64,000 nt of DNA from NCBI RefSeq assembly GCF_029227915.1, contig NC_079880.1:26655501-26719500 (forward strand). The letters are read 5' to 3'. The notes under the pieces were generated by a model, which did no database searches, was not told the DNA's origin, and saw only the letters and a program-made list of their open reading frames with translations. This DNA is from Hydractinia symbiolongicarpus (lineage: Eukaryota > Cnidaria > Hydrozoa > Anthoathecata > Hydractiniidae). Shown here in pieces: positions 10,386-24,306 of this stretch. Positions within the stretch are counted from its first letter, which is position 1, and every line of letters begins with the position of its first letter. The position numbers and the translations under genes are program-made.

Positions 10386-11631
10386 AGGTCACAGTCAAGA
10401 ATCAGTTCAATTAAGTCCCACAGTCAATCGTTTCACTGTTAAAAGCGATGCAACTTAGTCACATCGGAAAAAAATTACTTAATACATGTTGGTTCGAATA
10501 TATGACGCCAGCGTTGTAACTCAAACGGATTGACACCGTTAGAAAGTCAACGAAAAGTAGTTTTTAAAATTGTCTCTATTTCTTCAGCGCGAACTAATGG
10601 CTGGGATTGGTCCCACAGTGAAAAATGACTTATTTAACTTAATTTTTAAATAAAACTCTACCACAGCGCACAGTGCAATCGCTGAGTTCCAGCAATCAAG
10701 TCAAATTAAGAAGAATGATATTTCTTGTAGACAAACTGGCTCCTTTATAACATTTATCAGGTCACACTCTAAAGTTAGTTCAATTAAGTCCCACAGTCAA
10801 TCGTTTCATTGTTAAAGGCGATGCAACCTAGTAATATCAGAATACTATCGCTAAATACATGTTGGTACGAATATGTGACGCAACCGTTGTAACTCAAACG
10901 GATTGATACCGCCAAAAAGTCGATGAAGTGTAGTTTTTGAGAATGTCTCTATTTCTTCAGCGCGTGCTAACGGCCAGGATTACTCCCACAGTAAAAAAAG
11001 ACTTATTTATCTAAATTTTTAAATAAAGCACTACCACAGAGCCTAGTGTACTCGCTGAATTCCAGCAATCATATCGAATTAAGAAGAATGGAATTCCTTG
11101 GAGTCCAATTGGCTCATTTATCGAGTTTACAAGGTCACAGTCAAGAATCAGTTCAATTAAGTACCACAGTCAATCATTTCACTGTTAAGAGCGATGCAAC
11201 TTAGTCACATCGGAAAAAAATCACTAAATACATGTTGGTACGAATATGTGACGCAACCGTTGTAACTCAAACGGATTGAAACTGTTAGAAAGTCAATGAA
11301 ATGTAGTTTTTAAAACTGTCTCTGTTTCTTTAGCGCGAACTAACGGCTGGGATTGTTCCCACAGTGAAAATTGACTTATTTAACTTAATTTTTAAATAAA
11401 ACGCTACCACAGTGCCCAGTGCAATCGCTGAGTTCCAGCAATCAAGTCAAATTAAGAAGAATGATATTTCTTGTAGACAAACTGGCTCATTTATAACATT
11501 TATCAGGTCACACTCCAAAGTTAGTTCAATTAAGTCCCATAGTCAATCGTTTCACTGTTAAAGGCGATGCAACCTAGTAATATCAGAATACTATCGCTAA
11601 ATACATGTTGGTACGAATATGTGACGCAACC
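10381..11631 (+). repeat. Four-unit repeat (1,492 bp period), copy 2, and flank
   Basis: Up to about 11440 this matches 8889-9948. Beyond that the last unit becomes A2-like ('gatatttcttgtagacaaac'). The next landmark, at 11632, leads into 'caaacggagtgctgcagcc', an unusual start also seen as 'caaacggagtgatgcagcc' near 24316. That shared variant marks the beginning of a different long-range relationship. Confidence 0.75.
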
Positions 11632-12004
11632 GTTGTAACTCAAACGGAGTGCTGCAGCCAAGAAGTCGATGAAGTGTAGTTTTTGAGAATCTCTCTATTT
11701 TTTCAGCGCGTGCTAACGGCCAGGATTAGTCCCAGAGTAAAAAAAGACTTATTGATCTAAATTTTTAAATAAAACGCTACCACAGTGCCCAGTGCAATCG
11801 CTTAGTTCCAGCAATCAAGTCAAATTAAGAAAAATTTTTTTTCTTGTAGTCAAACTGGCTTATTAATAACATTTATCAGGTCACAGTCCAAAGTTAGTTC
11901 AATTAAGTCCCACAGTCAATCGTTTCACTGTTAAAGGCGATGCAACCTAGTAATATCAGAATACTATCGTTAAATACATGTTGGTACGAATATGTGACGC
12001 AACC
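11632..12004 (+). repeat. Unit with variant start 'ggagtgctgcagcc', related to 24.3-25.0 kb
   Basis: The first half matches 24307 onward at an offset of 12,675, sharing 'attttttcagcgcgtgc' and 'gtcccagagtaaaaaaag'. The second half ('aaaaattttttttcttgtag', 'ggcttattaataacattt') matches the following unit, near 24867, at an offset of about 13,046. One unit has therefore been gained or lost between the two regions, or this unit is a fusion of the two. Confidence 0.7.
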
Positions 12005-13119
12005 GTTGTAACTCAAACGGATTGATACTGTCAAGAAGTCGATGAAGTGTAGATTTTGAAAATGTCTCTATTTCTTCAGTGCGTGCAACGGCCAGTATTA
12101 GTCCCACAGAAAAAAGACTTATTTAACTATATTTTTAAATAAAGCACTATCACAGATCCTAGTGTACTTGCTGAATTCCAGCAATCATGTCGAATTAAGA
12201 AGAATGGTATTTCTTGGAGCCCAATTGGCTCATTTATCGCATTTACAAGGTCACAGTCCAGAATCAGTTCAATTAAGTCCCACAGTCAATCGTTTCACTG
12301 TTAAAAGCGATGCAACTTAGTCACATCGGAAAAAAATCACTAAATGCATGTTGATACGAATATGTGACACAACCGTTGTAACTCAAACGGATTAACACCG
12401 TTAGAAAGTCAATGAAATGTAGTTTTTGAACCGTCTCTATTTCTTCAGCGCGTGCTAACGGCCAGGATTAGTCCCACAGTAAAAAAAGACTTATTTATCT
12501 AAATTTTTAAATAAAGCACTACCACAGAGCCTAGTGTACTCGCTGAATTCCAGCAATCATGTCAAATTAAGAAGAATGGTTTTCCTTGGAGTCCAATTGT
12601 CTCATTTATCGAGTTTACAAGGTCACAGTCCAGAATCAGTTTAATTAAGTCCCACAGTCAATCGTTTCACTGTTAAAAGCGATGCAACTTAGTCACATCG
12701 GAAAGAAATCACTAAATACATGTTGGTACGAATATGTGACGCAACCGTTGTAACTCAAACGGATTAACACCGTTAGAAAGTCAATGAAATGTAGTTTTTG
12801 AAACTGTCTCTATTTCTCCAGTGCGAACTAACGGCTGGGATTGGTCCCACAGTAAAAAATGACTTATTTAACTTAATTTTTAAATAAAACGCTACCACAG
12901 TGCCCAGTGCAATCGCTGAGTTCCAGCAATTAAGTCAAATTAAGAAGAATGTTACTTCTTGTAGTCAAACTGGCTCATTTATCATATTTTTAAGGTCAAA
13001 GTCCAAAATCAGTTCAATTAAGTCCCACAGTCAATCGTCTCACTGTTAAAAGCGATGCAACCTAGTAATATCAGAATACTATCGCTAAATACATGTTGGT
13101 ACGAATATGTGACGCAACC
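12005..13119 (+). repeat. Three-unit repeat (~1,115 bp), copy 1
   Basis: The three units start at 12005, 12375 and 12747. They share with the next three units 'gtagattttg', 'cagtgcgtgcaacggcc' (a 1 bp shorter form of 'gcgtgctaacggcc'), 'aatgcatgttgatacg', 'tttttgaaccgtctc' and 'tctccagtgcgaac'. The order is B-variant, B, A in both copies. Confidence 0.85.
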
Positions 13120-14235
13120 GTTGTAACTCAAACGGATTGATACTGCCAAGAAGTCGATGAAGTGTAGATTTTGAGAATGTCTCTATTTCTTCTGTGCGTG
13201 CAACGGCCAGGATTAGTCCCACAGAAAAAAAGACTTATTTATCTATATTTTTAATAAAAGCACTATCACAGAGCCTAGTGTACTTGCTGAATTCCAGCAA
13301 TCATGTCGAATTAAGAAGAATGGTATTTCTTGGAGCCCAATTGGCTCATTTATCGCATTTACAAGGTCACAGTCCAGAATCAGTTCAATTAAGTCCCACA
13401 GTCAATCGTTTCACTGTTAAAAGCGATGCAACTTAGTCACATCGGAAAAAAATCACTAAATGCATGTTGATACGAATATGTGACACAACCGTTGTAACTC
13501 AAACGGATTAACACCGTTAGAAAGTCAATGAAATGTAGTTTTTGAACCGTCTCTATTTCTTCAGCGCGTGCTAACGGCCAGGATTAGTCCCACAGTAAAA
13601 AAAGACTTACTTATCTAAATTTTTAAATAAAGCACTACCACAGAGCCTAGTGTACTCGCTGAATTCCAGCAATCATGTCAAATTAAGAAGAATGGTTTTC
13701 CTTGGAGTCCAATTGTCTCATTTATCGAGTTTACAAGGTCACAGTCCAGAATCAGTTCAATTAAGTCCCACAGTCAATCGTTTCACTGTTAAAAGCGATG
13801 AAACTTAGTCACATCGGAAATAAATCACTAAATACATGTTGGTACGAATATGTGACGCAACCGTTGTAACTCAAACGGATTAACACCGTTAGAAAGTCAA
13901 TGAAATGTAGTTTTTGAAACTGTCTCTATTTCTCCAGTGCGAACTAACGGCTGGGATTGGTCCCACAGTAAAAAATGACTTATTTAACTTAATTTTTAAG
14001 TAAAATGCTACCACAGTGCCCAGTGCAATCGCTGAGTTCCAGCAATTAAGTCAAATTAAGAAGAATGTTACTTCTTGCAGTCAAACTGGCTCATTTATCA
14101 CATTTTTAAGGTCAAAGTCCAAAATCAGTTCAATTAAGTCCCACAGTCAATCGTCTCACTGTTAAAAGCGATGCAACCTAGTAATATCAGAATACTATCG
14201 CTAAATACATGTTGGTACGAATATGTGACGCAACC
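13120..14235 (+). repeat. Three-unit repeat (~1,115 bp), copy 2
   Basis: This is the second copy of the trimer at 12005-13119. It has small differences such as 'tcttctgtgcgtgc' for 'tcttcagtgcgtgc' and 'atttttaataaaag' in the core. A related trimer lies at 25052-26167 (offset 11,932), so the trimer existed before the long-range duplication or was carried by it. Confidence 0.85.
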
Positions 14236-14981
14236 GTTGTAACTCAAACGGATTGATACCGCAGAGAAGTCGATGAAATGTAGTTTTTGAGAATGTCTCT
14301 ATTTCTTCAGGGCGTGCTAAGCGCCAGGATTAGTCCCACAGTAAAAAAAGACTTATTTATCTAAATTTTTAAATAAGGCACTACCACAGAGCCTAGTGTA
14401 CTGGCTGAAGTCCAGCAATTATGTCGAATCAAGAAGAATGTTATTCCTTGGAGCCCAATTGGCTCATTTATCGCATTTACAAGGTCACAGTCAAGAATCA
14501 GTTCAATTAAGTCCCACGGTCAATCTTTTCACTGTTAAAAGCGATGCAACTTAGTCACATCGGAAAAAAATAACTAAATACATGTTGGTACGAATATGTG
14601 ACACAACCGTTGTAACTCAAACGGATTGACACCGTTAGAAAGTCAACGAAAGTTAGTTTTTAAAATTGTCTCTATTTCTTCAGCGTGAACTAATGGCTGG
14701 GATTGGTCGCACAGTAAAGAATGACTTATTTAACTTAATTTTTAAATAAAACTCTACCACAGCGCACAGTGCAATCGCTAAGTTCCAGCAATCAAGTCAA
14801 ATTAAGAAGAATGATATTTCTTGTAGACAAACTGGCTCATTTATAACATTTATCAGGTCACAGTCCAGAATCAGTTCAATTAAGTGCCACAGTCATTCGT
14901 TTCACTGTTAAAAGCGATGCAACTTAGTCACATCGGTAAGAAATCACTAAATACATGTTGGTACGAATATGTGACGCAACC
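14236..14981 (+). repeat. B + A2 dimer, related to 26.17-26.85 kb
   Basis: Two units. The first begins 'gataccgcagagaagtc', shared with the unit at 26168 (offset 11,932). The second is A2 with 'caacgaaagttag' and 'gtaaagaatgac', shared with the unit at 26541. The right end switches to 'aagtgccacagtcattcg' (14,884), a variant found again at 16,003. Confidence 0.75.
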
Positions 14982-16473
14982 GTTGTAACTCAAACGGATT
15001 AACACCGTTAGAAAGTCAATGAAATGTAGTTTTCGAAACTGTCTCTATTTCTTCAGTGCGAACTAACGGCTGGGATTGGTCCCACAGTAAAAAATGACTT
15101 ATTTAACTTAATTTTTAAATAAAACGCTACCACAGTGCCCAGTGCAATCGCTGAGTTCCAGCAATCAAGTCAAATTAAGAAGAATGTTACTTCTTGTAGT
15201 CAAACTGGCTCATTTATCACATTTTTAAGGTCACACTCCAAAGTTAGTTCAATTAAGTCCCACAGTCAATCATTTCACTGTTAAATGCTATGCAACCTAG
15301 TAATATCAGAATACTATCCCTAAATACATGTTTATACCAATATGTGACGCAACCGTTGTAACTCAAACGGATTGATACCGCCAAGAAGTCGATGAAGTGT
15401 AGTTTTTGAGAATCTTTCTATTTCTTCAGCGCGTGCTAACGGCCAGGATTAGTCCCACAGTAAAAAAGGACTTATTTATCTAATATTATAAATAAAGCAC
15501 TACCACAGAGCCTAGTGTACTCGTTGAATTCCAGCAATCATGTCGAATTAAGAAGAATGGTATTTCTTGGAGCCCAATTAGCTCATTTATCGCATTTACA
15601 AGGTCACAGTCCAGAATCAGTTAAATTAAGTCCCACAGTCAATCGTTTTACTGTTAAAAGCGATGCAACTTAGTGACATCGGAAAAAAATCACTAAATAC
15701 ATGTTGGTACGAATATGTGACGCAACCGTTGTAACTCAAACGGATTAACACCGTTAGAAAGTCAATGAAATGTAGTTTTTGAAACTGTCTCTATTTCTTC
15801 AGCGCGAACTAACGGCTAGGAATGGTCCCACAGTAAAAAATGACTTATTAAACTTAATTTTTAAATAAAACGCTACCACAGTGCCCAGTGCAATCGCTGA
15901 GTGCCAGCAATTAAGTCAAATTAAGAAGAATGTTAATTTTTGTAGTCAAGCTGGCTCATTTATCGACTTTACAAGGTCACAGTCCAGAATCAGTTCAATT
16001 AAGTGCCACAGTCATTCGTTTCACTGTTAAAAGCGATGCAACTTAGTCACATCGGTAAGAAATCACTAAATACATGTTGGTACGAATATGTGACGCAACC
16101 GTTGTAACTCAAACGGATTAACACCGTTAGAAAGTCAATGAAATGTAGTTTTCGAAACTGTCTCTATTTCTTCAGTGCGAACTAACGGCTGGGATTGGTC
16201 CCACAGTAAAAAATGACTTATTTAACTTAATTTTTAAATAAAACGCTACCACAGTGCCCAGTGCAATCGCTGAGTTCCAGCAATCAAGTCAAATTAAGAA
16301 GAATGTTACTTCTTGTAGTCAAACTGGCTCATTTATCACATTTTTAAGGTCAAAGTCCAATATCAGTTCAATTAAGTCCCACAGTCAATCGTTTCACTGT
16401 TAAAAGCGATGCAACCTAGTAATATCAGAATACTATCGCTAAATACATGGTGGTACGAATATGTGACGCAACC
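14870..16473 (+). repeat. Three-unit repeat (1,119 bp) around 'gtgccacagtcattcg'
   Basis: Positions about 14870-15225 recur at about 15989-16344, sharing 'gtgccacagtcattcg', 'cacatcggtaagaaatc' and 'agttttcgaaactgtc'. The unit at 15355 ('gaatctttctatttcttcag') recurs at 17593 and 19085. These interleaved periods of 3, 4 and 6 units show repeated overlapping exchange in this stretch. Confidence 0.75.
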
Positions 16474-17965
16474 GTTGTAACTCAAACGGATTGATATCGC
16501 CAAGAAGTCGATGAAATGTAGTTTTTAAAACTGTCTCTGTTTCTTCAGCGCGAACTAACGGCTTGGATTGCTTCCGCAGTGAAAAATGACTTATTTAACC
16601 TAATTTTTAAATAAAGCATTACCACAGAGCCTAGTGCACTCGTTTAATTCCAGCAGTCATGTCGAATTAAGAAGAATGGTATTTCTTGGAGCCTAATTAG
16701 CTCATTTATCGCATTTACAAGGTCACAGTCCAGAATCAGTTCAATTAAGTCCCACAGTCAATCGTTTCACTGTTAAAAGCGATGCAACTTAGTGACATCG
16801 GAAAAAAATCACTAAATACATGTTGGTACGAATATGTGACGCGACCGTTGTAACTCAAACGGATTAACACCGCTAAAAAGTCAATGATATGTAGTTTTTG
16901 AAACTGTCTCTATTTCTTCAGCGCAAACTAACGGCTAGGAATGGTCCCACAGTAAAAAATGACTTATTTAACTTAATTTTTAAATAAAACGCTACCACAG
17001 TGCCCAGTGCAATCGCTGAGTTCCAGCAATTAAGTCAAATTAAGAAGAATGTTATTTTTTGTAGTCAAACTGGCTCATTTATCGAGTTTACAAGGTCACA
17101 GTCCAGAATCAGTTCAATTAAGTCCCACAGTCAATCCTTTCACTGTTAAAAGCGATGCAACCTAGTAATATCAGAATACTATCGCTAAATACATGTTGGA
17201 ACGAATCTGTGAGGCAACTGTTGTAACTCAAACGGATTGACACCGTTAGAAAGTCAACGAAAGTTAGTTTTTAAAATTGTCTCTATTTCTTCAGCGCGAA
17301 CTAATGGCTGGGATTGGTTGCACAGTAAAGAATGACTTATTTAACTTAATTTTTAAATAGAACTCTACCACAGCGCCCAGTGCAATCGCTAAGTTCCAGC
17401 AATCAAGTCAAATTAAGAAGAATGATATTTCTTGTAGACAAACTGGCTCATTTATAACATTTATCAGGTCACACTCCAAAGTTAGTTCAATTAAGTCCCA
17501 CAGTCAATCGTTTCACTGTTAAATGCTATGCAACCTAGTAATATCAGAATACTATCCCTAAATACATGTTGACACCAATATGTGACGCAACCGTTGTAAC
17601 TCAAACGGATTGATACCGCCAAGAAGTCGATGAAGTGTAGTTTTTGAGAATCTTTCTATTTCTTCAGCGCGTGCTAACGGCCAGGATTAGTCCCACAGTA
17701 AAAAAGGACTTATTTATCTAATATTTTAAATAAAGCACTACCACAGAGCCTAGTGTACTCGTTGAATTCCAGCAATCATGTCGAATTAAGAAGAATGGTA
17801 TTTCTTGGAGCCCAATTAGCTCATTTATCGCATTTACAAGGTCACAGTCCAGAATCAGTTAAATTAAGTCCCACAGTCAATCGTTTTACTGTTAAAAGCG
17901 ATGTAACTTAGTGACATCGGAAAAAAATCACTAAATACATGTTGGTACGAATATGTGACGCAACC
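16474..17965 (+). repeat. Four-unit repeat (1,492 bp), copy 1
   Basis: The four units start at 16474, 16847, 17220 and 17593, in the order B-like with 'gcttccgcag', A with 'cgctaaaaagtcaatg', A2, B with 'gaatctttct'. The same order follows 1,492 bp later. The segment 16740-17555 also has a copy near 32 kb in which I see no difference. Confidence 0.8.
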
Positions 17966-19457
17966 GTTGTAACTCAAACGGATTAACACCGTTAGAAAGT
18001 CAATGAAATGTAGTTTTTGAAACTGTCTCTATTTCTTCAGCGCGAACTAACGGCTGGGATTGCTTCCGCAGTGAAAAATGACTTATTTAACTTAATTTTT
18101 AAATAAAGCATTACCACAGAGCCTAGTGCACTCGTTTAATTCCAGCAGTCATGTCGAATTAAGAAGAATGGTATTTCTTGGAGCCTAATTAGCTCATTTA
18201 TCGCATTTACAAGGTCACAGTCCAGAATCAGTTCAATTAAGTCCCACAGTCAATCGTTTCACTGTTAAAAGCGATGCAACTTAGTGACATCGGAAAAAAA
18301 TCACTAAATACATGTTGGTACGAATATGTGACGCGACTGTTGTAACTCAAACGGATTAACACCGCTAAAAAGTCAATGAAATGTAGTTTTTGAAACTGTC
18401 TCTATTTCTTCAGCGCAAACTAACGGCTAGGAATGGTCCCACAGTAAAAAATGACTTATTTAACTTAATTTTTAAATAAAACGCTACCACAGTGCCCAGT
18501 GCAATCGCTGAGTTCCAGCAATTAAGTCAAACTAAGAAGAATGTTATTTTTTGTAGTCAAACTGGCTCATTTATCGAGTTTACAAGGTCACAGTCCAGAA
18601 TCAGTTCAATTAAGTCCCACAGTCAATCGTTTCACTGTTAAAAGCGATGCAACCTAGTAATATCAGAATACTATCGCTAAATACATGTTGGTACGAATAT
18701 GTTAGGCAACTGTTGTAACTCAAACGGATTGATACCGCCAAGAAGTCGATGAAGTGTAGTTTTTGAGAATGTCTCTATTTCTTCAGCGCGTGCTAACGGC
18801 CAGGATTAGTCCCACAGTAAAAAAAGACTTATTTAACTTAATTTTTAAATAAAACTCTACCACAGCGCCCAGTGCAATCGCTGAGTTCCAGCAATCAAGT
18901 CAAATTAGAAAGAATGATATTTCTTGTAGACAAACTGGACCATTTATAACATTTATCAGGTCACACTCCAAAGTTAGTTCAATTAAGTCCCACAGTCAAT
19001 CGTTTCACTGTTAAATGCTATGCAACCTAGTAATATCAGAATACTATCCCTAAATACATGTTGATACCAATATGTGACGCAACCGTTGTAACTCAAACGG
19101 ATTGATACCGCCAAGAAGTCGATGAAGTGTAGTTTTTGAGAATCTTTCTATTTCTTCAGCACGTGCTAACGGCCAGGATTAGTCCCACAGTAAAAAGGGA
19201 CTTATTTATCTAATATTTTAAATAAAGCACTACCACAGAGCCTAGTGTACTTGTTGAATTCCAGCAATCATGTCGAATTAAGAAGAATGGTATTTCTTGG
19301 AGCCCAATTAGCTCATTTATCGCATTTACAAGGTCACAGTCCAGAATCAGTTCAATTAAATCCCACAGTTAATCGTTTCTCTGTTAAAAGCGATGCAACT
19401 TAGTCACATCGGTAAGAAATCACTAAATACATGTTGGTACGAATATGTGACGCAACC
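17966..19457 (+). repeat. Four-unit repeat (1,492 bp), copy 2
   Basis: Units start at 17966, 18339, 18712 and 19085. They share 'gcttccgcag', 'gagcctaattagctc', 'cgctaaaaagtcaatg', 'ttaaatgctatgcaacc' and 'actatccctaaatac' with copy 1. The third unit has a B-like left part ('gcgtgctaacggccagg') instead of A2, a sign of conversion after duplication. Confidence 0.8.
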
Positions 19458-22400
19458 GTTGTAACTCAAACGGATTAACACCGTTAGAAAGTCAATGAAA
19501 TGTAGTTTTCGAAACTGTCTCTATTTCTTCAGTGCGAACTAACGGCTGGAATTGGTCCCACAGTAAAAAATGACTTATTTAACTTATTTTTTAAATAAAA
19601 CGCTACCACAGTGCCCAGTGCAATCGCTGAGTTCCAGTAATCAAGTCAAATTAAGAAGAATGTTACTTCTTGTAGTCAAACTGGCTCATTTATCACATTT
19701 TTAAGGTCAAAGTCCAATGTCAGTTCAATTAAGTCCCACAGTCAATCGTTTCACTGTTAAAAGCGATGCAACCTAGTAATATCAGAATACTATCGCTAAA
19801 TACATGGTGGTACGAATATGTGACGCAACCGTTGTAACTCAAACGGATTGATACCGCCAAGAAGTCGATGAAATGTAGTTTTTAAAACTGTCTCTGTTTC
19901 TTCAGCGCGAACTAACGGCTGGGATTGCTTCCACAGTGAAAAATGTTTTATTTAACTTAATTTTTAAATAAAGCACTACCACAGAGCCTAGTGCACTCGT
20001 TTAATTCCAGCAGTCATGTCGAATTAAGAAGAATGGTATTTCTTGGAGCCCAATTAGCTCATTTATCGCATTTACAAGGTCACAGTCCAGAATCAGTTCA
20101 ATTAAGTCCCACAGTCAATCGTTTCACTGTTAAAAGCGATGCAACTTAGTCACATCGGAAAAAAATCAATAAAATACATGTTGGTACGAATATGTGACGC
20201 GACCGTTGTAACTCAAACGGATTAACACCGCTAGAAAGTCAATGAAATGTAGTTTTTGAAACTGTCTCTAATTCTTCAGCGCGAACTAACGGCTAGGAAT
20301 GGTCGCACAGTAAAAAATGACTTATTTAACTTAATTTTTAAATAAAACGCTAACACAGTGCCCAGTGCAATCGCTGAGTTCCAGCAATTAAGTCAAATTA
20401 AGAAGAATGTTACTTTTTGTAGTCAAACTGGCTCATTTATCGAGTTTACAAGGTCACAGTACAGAATCAGATCAATTAAGTCCCACAGTCAATCGTTTCA
20501 CTGTTAAAAGCGATGCAACCTAGTAATATCAGAATACTATCGCTAAATACATGTTGGTGCGAATATGTGAGGCAACCGTTGTAACTCAAACGGATTGATA
20601 CCGCCAAGAAGTCGATGAAGTGTAGTTTTTGAGAATGTCTCTATTTCTTCAGCGCGTGCTAACGGCCAGGATTAGTCCCACAGTAAAAAAAGACTTATTT
20701 ATCTAAATTTTTAAATAAAGCACTACCACAGAGCCTAGTGTACTCGCTGAATTTCAGCAATCATGTCGAATTAAGAAGAAAGGTATTCCTTGGAGTCCAA
20801 TTGGCTCATTTATCGAGTTTACAAGGTCACAGTCAAAAATCAGTTCAATTAAGTCCCACAGTCAATCGTTTCACTGTTAAAAGCGATGCACCTTAGTCAC
20901 ATCGGAAAGAAATCACTAAATACATGTTGGTACGAACATGCGACGCAATCGTTGGAACTGAAACGGATTAACACCGTTAGAAAGTCAATGAAATGTAGTT
21001 TTTGAAACTGTCTCTATTTCTTCAGTGCAAACTAACGGCTGGGATTGGTCCCACAGTAATAAATGACATATTTAACTAAATTTTTAAATAAAACGCTACC
21101 ACAGTGCCCAGTGAAATCGCTGAGTTCCAGCAATTTAGTCAAATTAAGAAGAATGTTACTTCTTGTAGTCAAACTGGCTCATTTATCACATTTTTAAAGT
21201 CAAAGTCCAAAATCAGTTTAATTAAGTCCCACAGTCAATCGTCTCACTGTTAAAAGCGATGCAACCTAGTAATATCAGATTACTATCGCTAAATACATGT
21301 TGGTACAAATATGTGACGCAACCGTTGTAACTCAAACGGATTGATACCGCCAAGAAGTCGATGAAATGTAGTTTTTGAGAATGTCTCTATTTCTTCAGCG
21401 CGTGCTAACGGCCAGGATTGGTCCCACAGTAAAAAAAGACTTATTTAAGTTAATTTTTAAATAAAACTCTACCACAGCGCCCAGTGCAATCGCTGAGTTC
21501 CAGCAATCAAGTCAAATTAGAAAGAATGATATTTCTTGTAGACAAACTGGATCATTTATAACATTTATCAGGTCACACTCCAACGTTAGTTCAATTAAGT
21601 CCCACAGTCAATCGTTTCACTGTTAAAGGCGATGCAACCTAGTAATATCAGAATACTATCGCTAAATACATGTTGGTACGAATACGTGAGGCAACCGTTG
21701 TAACTCAAACGGATTGACACCGCCAAGAAGTCGATGAAGTGTAGTTTTTGAGAATGTCTCTATTTCTTCAGCGCGTGCTAACGGCCAGGATTAGTCCCAC
21801 AGTAAAGAAAGACTTATTTATCTAAATTTTTAAATAAAGCACTACCACAGAGCCTAGTGTACTCGCTGAATTCCAGCAATCATGTCGAATTAAGAAGAAT
21901 GGTTTTCCTCGGAGCCCAATTGGCACAATTATGCCATTTAGAAGGTCACAGTCCAGAGTCAGTTCAATTAAGTCCCACAGTCAATCGTTTCACTGTTAAA
22001 AGCGATGCAACCTAGTAATATCAGAATACTATCGCTAAATACATGTTGGTACGAATATGTGAGGCAACCGGTGTAACTCAAACGGATTGACACCGCCAAG
22101 AAGTCGATGAAGTGTAGTTTTTGAGAATGTCTCTATTTCTTCAGCGCGTGCTAACGGCCAGGATTGGTCCCACAGTAAAAAAAGACTTATTTAAGTTAAT
22201 TTTTAAATAAAACTCTACCACAGCGCCCAGTGCAATCGCTGAGTTCCAGCAATCAAGTCAAATTAGAAAGAATGATATTTCTTGTAGACAAACTGGATCA
22301 TTTATAACATTTATCAGGTCACACTCCAACGTTAGTTCAATTAAGTCCCACAGTCAATCGTTTCACTGTTAAAAGCGATGCAACTTAGTCACATCGAAAA

Positions 22401-24306
22401 GAAATCACTAAATACATGTTGGTACGAATATGTGACGCAACTGTTGTAACTCAAACGGATTAACACCGTTAGAAAGTCAATGAATTGTAGTTTTTGAAAC
22501 TGTCTCTATTTCTTCAGTGCGAACTAACGGCTGGGATTGGTCCCACAGTAAAAAATGACTTATTTAACTTAATTCTTAAATAAAACGCTACCACAGTGCC
22601 CAGTGCAATCGCTGAGTTCCAGCAATTAAGTCAAATTAAGAAGAATGTTACTTCTTGTAGTCAAACTGGCTCATTTATCACATTTTTAAGGTAAAAGTCC
22701 ATAATCAGTTCAATTAAGTCCCACAGTCAATCGTCTCACTGTTAAAAGTGATGCAACCTAGTAATATCAGAATACTATCGCTAAATACATGTTGGTACGA
22801 ATATGTGACGCAACCGTTGTAACTCAAACGGGTTGATACCGCTAAGAAGTCGATGAAATGTAGTTTTTGAGAATGTCTCTATTTCTTCAGCGCGTGCTAA
22901 CGGCCAGGATTAGTCCCACAGTATAAAAAGACTTATTTATCTAAATTTTTAAATAAGGCACTACTACAGAGCCTAGTGTACTGGCTGAAGTCCAGCAATT
23001 ATGTCGAATTAAGAAGAATGTTATTCCTTGGTCCGAATTGGCTCATTTATCGCATTTACAAGGTCACAGTCAAGAATCAGTTCAATTAAGTCCCACAGTC
23101 AATCGTTTCACTGTTAAAAGCGATGCAACTTAGTCACATCGGAAAAAAATTACTTAATACATGTTGGTTCGAATATATGACGCCAGCGTTTTAACTCAAA
23201 CGGATTGACACCGTTAGAAAGTCAACGAAAAGTAGTTTTTGAAATTGTCTCTATTTCTTCAGCGCGAACTAATGGCTGGGATTGGTCCCACAGTAAAAAA
23301 TGACTTATTTAACTTAATTTTTAAATAAAACTCTACCACAGCGCACAGTGCAATCGCTGAGTTCCAGCAATCAAGTCAAATTAAGAAGAATGATATTTCT
23401 TGTAGACAAACTAGCTCCTTTATAACACTTATCAGGTCACACTCCAAAGTTAGTTCAATTAAGTCCCACAGTCAATCGTTTCATTGTTAAAGGCGATGCA
23501 ACCTAGTAATATCAGAATACTATCGCTAAATACATGTTGGTACGAATATGTGACGCAACCGTTGTAACTCAAACGGATTGATACCGCCAAAAAGTCGATG
23601 AAGTGTAGTTTTTGAGAATGTCTCTATTTCTTCAGCGCGTGCTAACGGCCAGGATTATTCCCACAGTAAAAAAAGACTTATTTATCTAAATTTTTAAATA
23701 AAGCACTACCACAGAGCCTAGTGTACTCGCTGAATTCCAGCAATCATATCGAATTAAGAAGAATGGAATTCCTTGGAGTCCAATTGGCTCATTTATCGAG
23801 TTTTCAAGGTCACAGTCAAGAATCAGTTCAATTAAGTCCCACAGTCAATCGTTTCACTGTTAAGAGCGATGCAACTTAGTCACATCGGAAAAAAATCACT
23901 AAATACATGTTGGTTCGAATATGTGACGCAACCGTTGTAACTCAAACGGATTGAAACCGTTAGAAAGTCAATGAAATGTATTTTTTAAAACTGTCTCTGT
24001 TTCTTTAGCGCGAACTAACGGCTGGGATTGTTCCCACAGTGAAAAATGACTTATTTAACTTAATTTTTAAATAAAACGCTACCACAGTGCCCAGTGCAAT
24101 CGCTGAGTTCCAGCAATTAAGGCAAATTAAGAAGAATGTTATTTCTTGTAGTCAAACTGGCTCATTTATAACATTTATCAGGTCACACTCCAAAGTTAGT
24201 TCAATTAAGTCCCATAGTCAATCGTTTCACTGTTAAAGGCGATGCAACCTAGTAATATCAGATTACTATCGCTAAATACATGTTGGTACGAATATGTGAC
24301 GCAACC
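19405..24306 (+). repeat. Long-range copy of the 1.4-7.3 kb region (16.8-18.0 kb away)
   Basis: The offset to the left region changes in steps: 17,964 near 19.4 kb; 17,218 from about 19.8 kb; 17,220 near 22.4 kb; 16,811 from about 22.9 kb. The 746 bp step is two units present on the left and absent here. The 409 bp step reflects the composite fusion present on the left only. Shared rare variants include 'aatcaataaaatacatg' (about 2947 and 20165), 'cagtaataaatgaca', 'aattcttaaataaaacg', and 'gaatatatgacgccagcg'. Confidence 0.8.
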